NCBI RefSeq assembly: GCF_003403295.1
Contig: NZ_QUWV01000033.1
Coordinates: forward strand, 1 to 64,000
Direction of reading: 5' to 3'
Origin: Komagataeibacter melaceti
GTDB lineage: Bacteria; Pseudomonadota; Alphaproteobacteria; Acetobacterales; Acetobacteraceae
DNA: 64,000 nucleotides
The translations under genes were made by a program, and so were the position numbers. Under the pieces are notes generated by a model. The model did no database searches. It worked only from the letters and a program-made list of their open reading frames with translations, and was not told the DNA's origin. Of the stretch, positions 61,953 through 64,000 are shown piece by piece (the first letter of the stretch is position 1; each line of letters opens with the position of its first letter).

Positions 61953-63293
61953 TCAGTAGATATCAAAATCATTGTTACCCGTGGATGAAAAGGCCATGCG
62001 CCGTTCCGTCATGTTCAGAATCCACGTTGCCATTTCCGAGCGCGTGCGCGGGAACGGCAGGCGGTGCATCATGGAACGCATGCTGTAGAACTTGCGGTAC
62101 ATCCCCTGGATGCGCTGCTCCATCTGGCCGGGCGTGCAGTTCTTGGGCCAGATATGGCAGACCTGACCCGGCCAGCGGTCAATGTCATCAGGGTCGATGA
62201 TCCGGCCCGCCTTCTTCATCCGCTCGAACAGGGCCGTGCCCTTGGTCGGGGTCAGGATATTGAAATAGGCGGCAGGCACCTTGTGCGCCTCAAGGAAGGA
62301 GAGGGTCGCGTCATAGACATCGGGGTGTTCGTTATCAAACCCGAAGATGAAGTTGAGCGAGTAGCTGATGTCGCGCTTGCGCAGGTTCTCGAACATCTCG
62401 CCATAACGGCTGGCCTTGTTCCAGCCTTTCTTCATGTCCTGAAGCATATCGGCGTCGATGCTTTCCACGCCAATGTTGACGTGCATCACGCCACTGCGGC
62501 GCGCGAGGTCAAGGAATTCGGTATCAAGGCACAGGTTGGATGACCAGAGCGTGGACCAGCGGATCTTGAGCGGTACCAGCCCTTCCATAAGTTCCATCGC
62601 GCGGCTTTTCTTGCCGCCGAAATTACTTTCACCAAAGAAGAAGTGGCTGCTCTTGTTCTTGATCCGCTCAAGCTCGCTGACCATCTGGTCCACCGGACGC
62701 CAGCGGAAACGGCCACCGAGATAGAAGCGCTCGGAACAGAAATCACACACAAAGGGGCACCCGCGCGAGGACTGCACGGCAAATGTGCGGAAAGGCCCGA
62801 ATTTTTTCAGGTCCAGCAGGTCATAACGGGGTGCCGGAAGGTTGTTGAGTTCCTTGAGCGGGGCGGCGCGATAGATTTTCTGCAGCCTGCCGGCGGCGGC
62901 ATCTTCCAGCATGGTGCGCCAGATGGGTTCGGCCTCGCCCACACCGACCGCGTCGCAATGTTCGGCGGCTTCATCGGCATAAAAGAACACATGCGGCCCG
63001 CCCATGATCACCTTGACGCCACGCCTGCGGAACTCGGCGGCGATATCGTACGCACGCGGGGAATGCAGCGTCCATGCGCTCAGGGCGACGACATCAACGG
63101 GGGTATCGAAGTCGATATCCTCCAGCTGCTCGTCCAGCAGCGTGACGGTCCATTCGGGCGGGGTCAGCGCGGCAAGGTACGGCAGGGCGAGGGGCACCAT
63201 CTGTCGTCGCTTGGTTTTGAAAATGGTCCTGTCGGTCTTGGACCGGTAATGCGAAGGCTGGATGATCAGCAGCTTGAGATCTGTCTTGGACAT
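61953..63293 (-). CDS. B12-binding domain radical SAM protein
   Basis: 446 residues. The N-terminal Rossmann-like cobalamin-binding part (about 1-140) includes ALPYLAALTPPEW, LLDEQLEDIDFD and VIMGGPHVFF. The radical SAM cluster motif is C179-x3-C183-x2-C186 in SRGCPFVCDFC. The C-terminal part NILTPTKGTALFERMKKAGR resembles the DUF4070 region of HpnP-like enzymes, but the protein is shorter than HpnP and not a clear match. Such enzymes often methylate unactivated carbons. Substrate unknown. Probably co-transcribed with pdc. Confidence 0.88.
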   Translation of the reverse strand: MSKTDLKLLIIQPSHYRSKTDRTIFKTKRRQMVPLALPYLAALTPPEWTVTLLDEQLEDIDFDTPVDVVALSAWTLHSPRAYDIAAEFRRRGVKVIMGGPHVFFYADEAAEHCDAVGVGEAEPIWRTMLEDAAAGRLQKIYRAAPLKELNNLPAPRYDLLDLKKFGPFRTFAVQSSRGCPFVCDFCSERFYLGGRFRWRPVDQMVSELERIKNKSSHFFFGESNFGGKKSRAMELMEGLVPLKIRWSTLWSSNLCLDTEFLDLARRSGVMHVNIGVESIDADMLQDMKKGWNKASRYGEMFENLRKRDISYSLNFIFGFDNEHPDVYDATLSFLEAHKVPAAYFNILTPTKGTALFERMKKAGRIIDPDDIDRWPGQVCHIWPKNCTPGQMEQRIQGMYRKFYSMRSMMHRLPFPRTRSEMATWILNMTERRMAFSSTGNNDFDIY

Positions 63294-63842
63294 GCTTCAG
63301 CTCTATAGACCCGACTGTGGAAAAATACATGGGATAAGTAATGTTTTGTTATATCGTACAATTTCTGTCCGACTTGTCCACTACCAGAGGGTGAAGCACA
63401 CCCCTGTGGGCAGTTCCAGATATGATTTTACGAATGACTTATATTTATGTTTTTTATTATTATTTATTTGGTTTATCTGATTTTTATTTCTTTATTATTT
63501 TTTATTTACTGAAATAAATTATATTCATCCGCATGCAGAGCGATGATACACATATCTGGTTTCAATCTGATGCATGCCTGCGGGCAGCGGAACGCGGAGT
63601 CATGATGACAGCATCGCGTAACCGACTCAGCATGCGCCCCGCACGGCCCTGCCGTTCGTGAAAAAATGACCCGGCCGTCGGAATGGCAGATTCCGCCCAG
63701 GGCGCATCATGCGCCGCCAAGGTTCGTGCCGCTGTTGTGGGGAATTCAGGAAAATTGCAGGACCGGCAGCGGGCTGCATGCTGGACGGAAACGATAGTTC
63801 CGCCTTAGGGCCGCAGAGTTATTCCCTGCCGCTTTTTATAAA
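63294..63842. other. Long intergenic region with an AT-rich tract
   Basis: About 550 bases without a credible gene. A stretch around 63434-63527 is almost entirely A and T, in sharp contrast to its surroundings. Downstream, 63600-63740 contains several hairpins, for example ACGGCC/GGCCGT, GGAAT/ATTCC and GGCGCAT-C-ATGCGCC. It should include the promoter of the radical SAM gene. Confidence 0.55.
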
Positions 63843-63875
63843 GGGGAAGACAGGGGATCATCACTGCCCTTCCCC
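63843..63875 (-). terminator. Hairpin terminator after the edge gene
   Basis: GGGGAAG (63843-63849) pairs with CTTCCCC (63869-63875). On the minus strand the stem is followed by TTTATA, a few bases after the stop of the gene at the right edge. Confidence 0.6.
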
Positions 63876-63882
63876 GCCCGCC

Positions 63883-64000
63883 TTACATATCGTGATCCGG
63901 CAGTTTGTAGTCCCTGCCGTCATGTTCGAGCATATCTATGATGGCGGCCGCCGTCTCCTCAACCGAACGGTGGGTGACGTTGATGACCGGCCATTTATGC
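63883..64000 (-). CDS. Pyruvate, phosphate/water dikinase regulatory protein, C-terminal fragment
   Basis: The last 39 codons of a gene entering from beyond the window. The sequence HKWPVINVTHRSVEETAAAI followed by IDML is the C-terminal signature of the DUF299 family (PpsR/PDRP), bifunctional kinases/pyrophosphorylases that switch PEP synthase or PPDK on and off. The assignment is from the short tail only. Confidence 0.75.
   Translation of the reverse strand, partial: HKWPVINVTHRSVEETAAAIIDMLEHDGRDYKLPDHDM

Noticed and set aside
1-64000. CRISPR arrays, tRNA or rRNA genes, prophage and defence islands
   Set aside because: Reading both strands by eye, I saw no regular spaced direct repeats, no convincing tRNA T-loop and cloverleaf, no rRNA segment and no phage or restriction-modification cluster. 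A tRNA scan would be needed to exclude a missed tRNA.

Overview
The window is GC-rich (visibly above 60 percent) alphaproteobacterial chromosome and reads as an acetic acid bacterium of the Komagataeibacter/Gluconacetobacter type. The pointers are a membrane dehydrogenase made of a GMC flavoprotein, a tri-haem cytochrome c and a Tat-exported small subunit, a pyruvate-decarboxylase-type enzyme, a full downstream cobalamin pathway, and a dispersed repeat flanked by TTA duplications like those of IS1031-type elements. The genus is inferred from gene content, not from a marker-gene comparison. Most of the window is core genome.

Layout: 1-3.7 kb holds small exported proteins (two are tandem paralogues), aat, a D-2-hydroxyacid dehydrogenase and a small membrane protein. 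3.7-5.5 kb holds EcsC-like, EVE-domain and YciI-like genes. 5.6-10.9 kb is a tightly overlapping cytochrome c maturation operon ccmCDEFGHI (no ccmAB), followed by an SDHAF4-like factor. 11.1-15.7 kb holds a membrane protein, a serine hydrolase and a fused M16 peptidase. 15.7-16.5 kb is a low-GC island with an IS5-type transposase remnant and a small CoiA-like zinc protein. 16.5-20.5 kb is aroA-cmk-rpsA. 20.6-25.4 kb holds a FYDLN-acid protein, folB, a pteridine-reductase-like SDR, recR, ybaB, dnaX and the SRP RNA gene. 25.4-29.3 kb holds ggt, map and a PBP5-type carboxypeptidase. 29.5-33 kb holds clpS-clpA and a YnfA protein. 33-38 kb holds a DUF3465-like protein, PPK2, YdfG-type SDR, YqgE, a HAD phosphatase and pyrD.

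38-43.1 kb is the dehydrogenase operon (small subunit, GMC subunit, cytochrome c) followed by a Yellow/MRJP-type beta-propeller. It should oxidise a sugar, polyol or aldonate in the periplasm and pass electrons to ubiquinone; the Ccm machinery at 5.6 kb would mature its cytochrome. 43.6-49.9 kb is cobalamin assembly: cobD, cobQ-cobO-cobU on the minus strand, cobT-cobS on the plus strand and cobC convergent with cobS. 50.1-52.3 kb holds two exported or membrane unknowns, one with a degenerate Mrr-like domain. 52.7-56.4 kb holds an asparagine-type permease, an outer-membrane barrel and an asparaginase. 56.7-59.3 kb holds a DszC/SfnB-like flavoprotein and an MFS exporter. 59.6-63.3 kb holds a 43-residue membrane peptide, a candidate structured RNA, the pyruvate decarboxylase homologue and a B12-binding radical SAM enzyme. 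The window ends in the C-terminus of a PEP-synthase regulatory protein.

No CRISPR array, prophage, defence island or intact insertion sequence was seen. The least explained items are the branched RNA-like inverted repeat at 60068-60159, the MITE family, the 43-residue peptide, the membrane-anchored degenerate nuclease-fold protein, the radical SAM-pdc pairing and the dehydrogenase-propeller operon.
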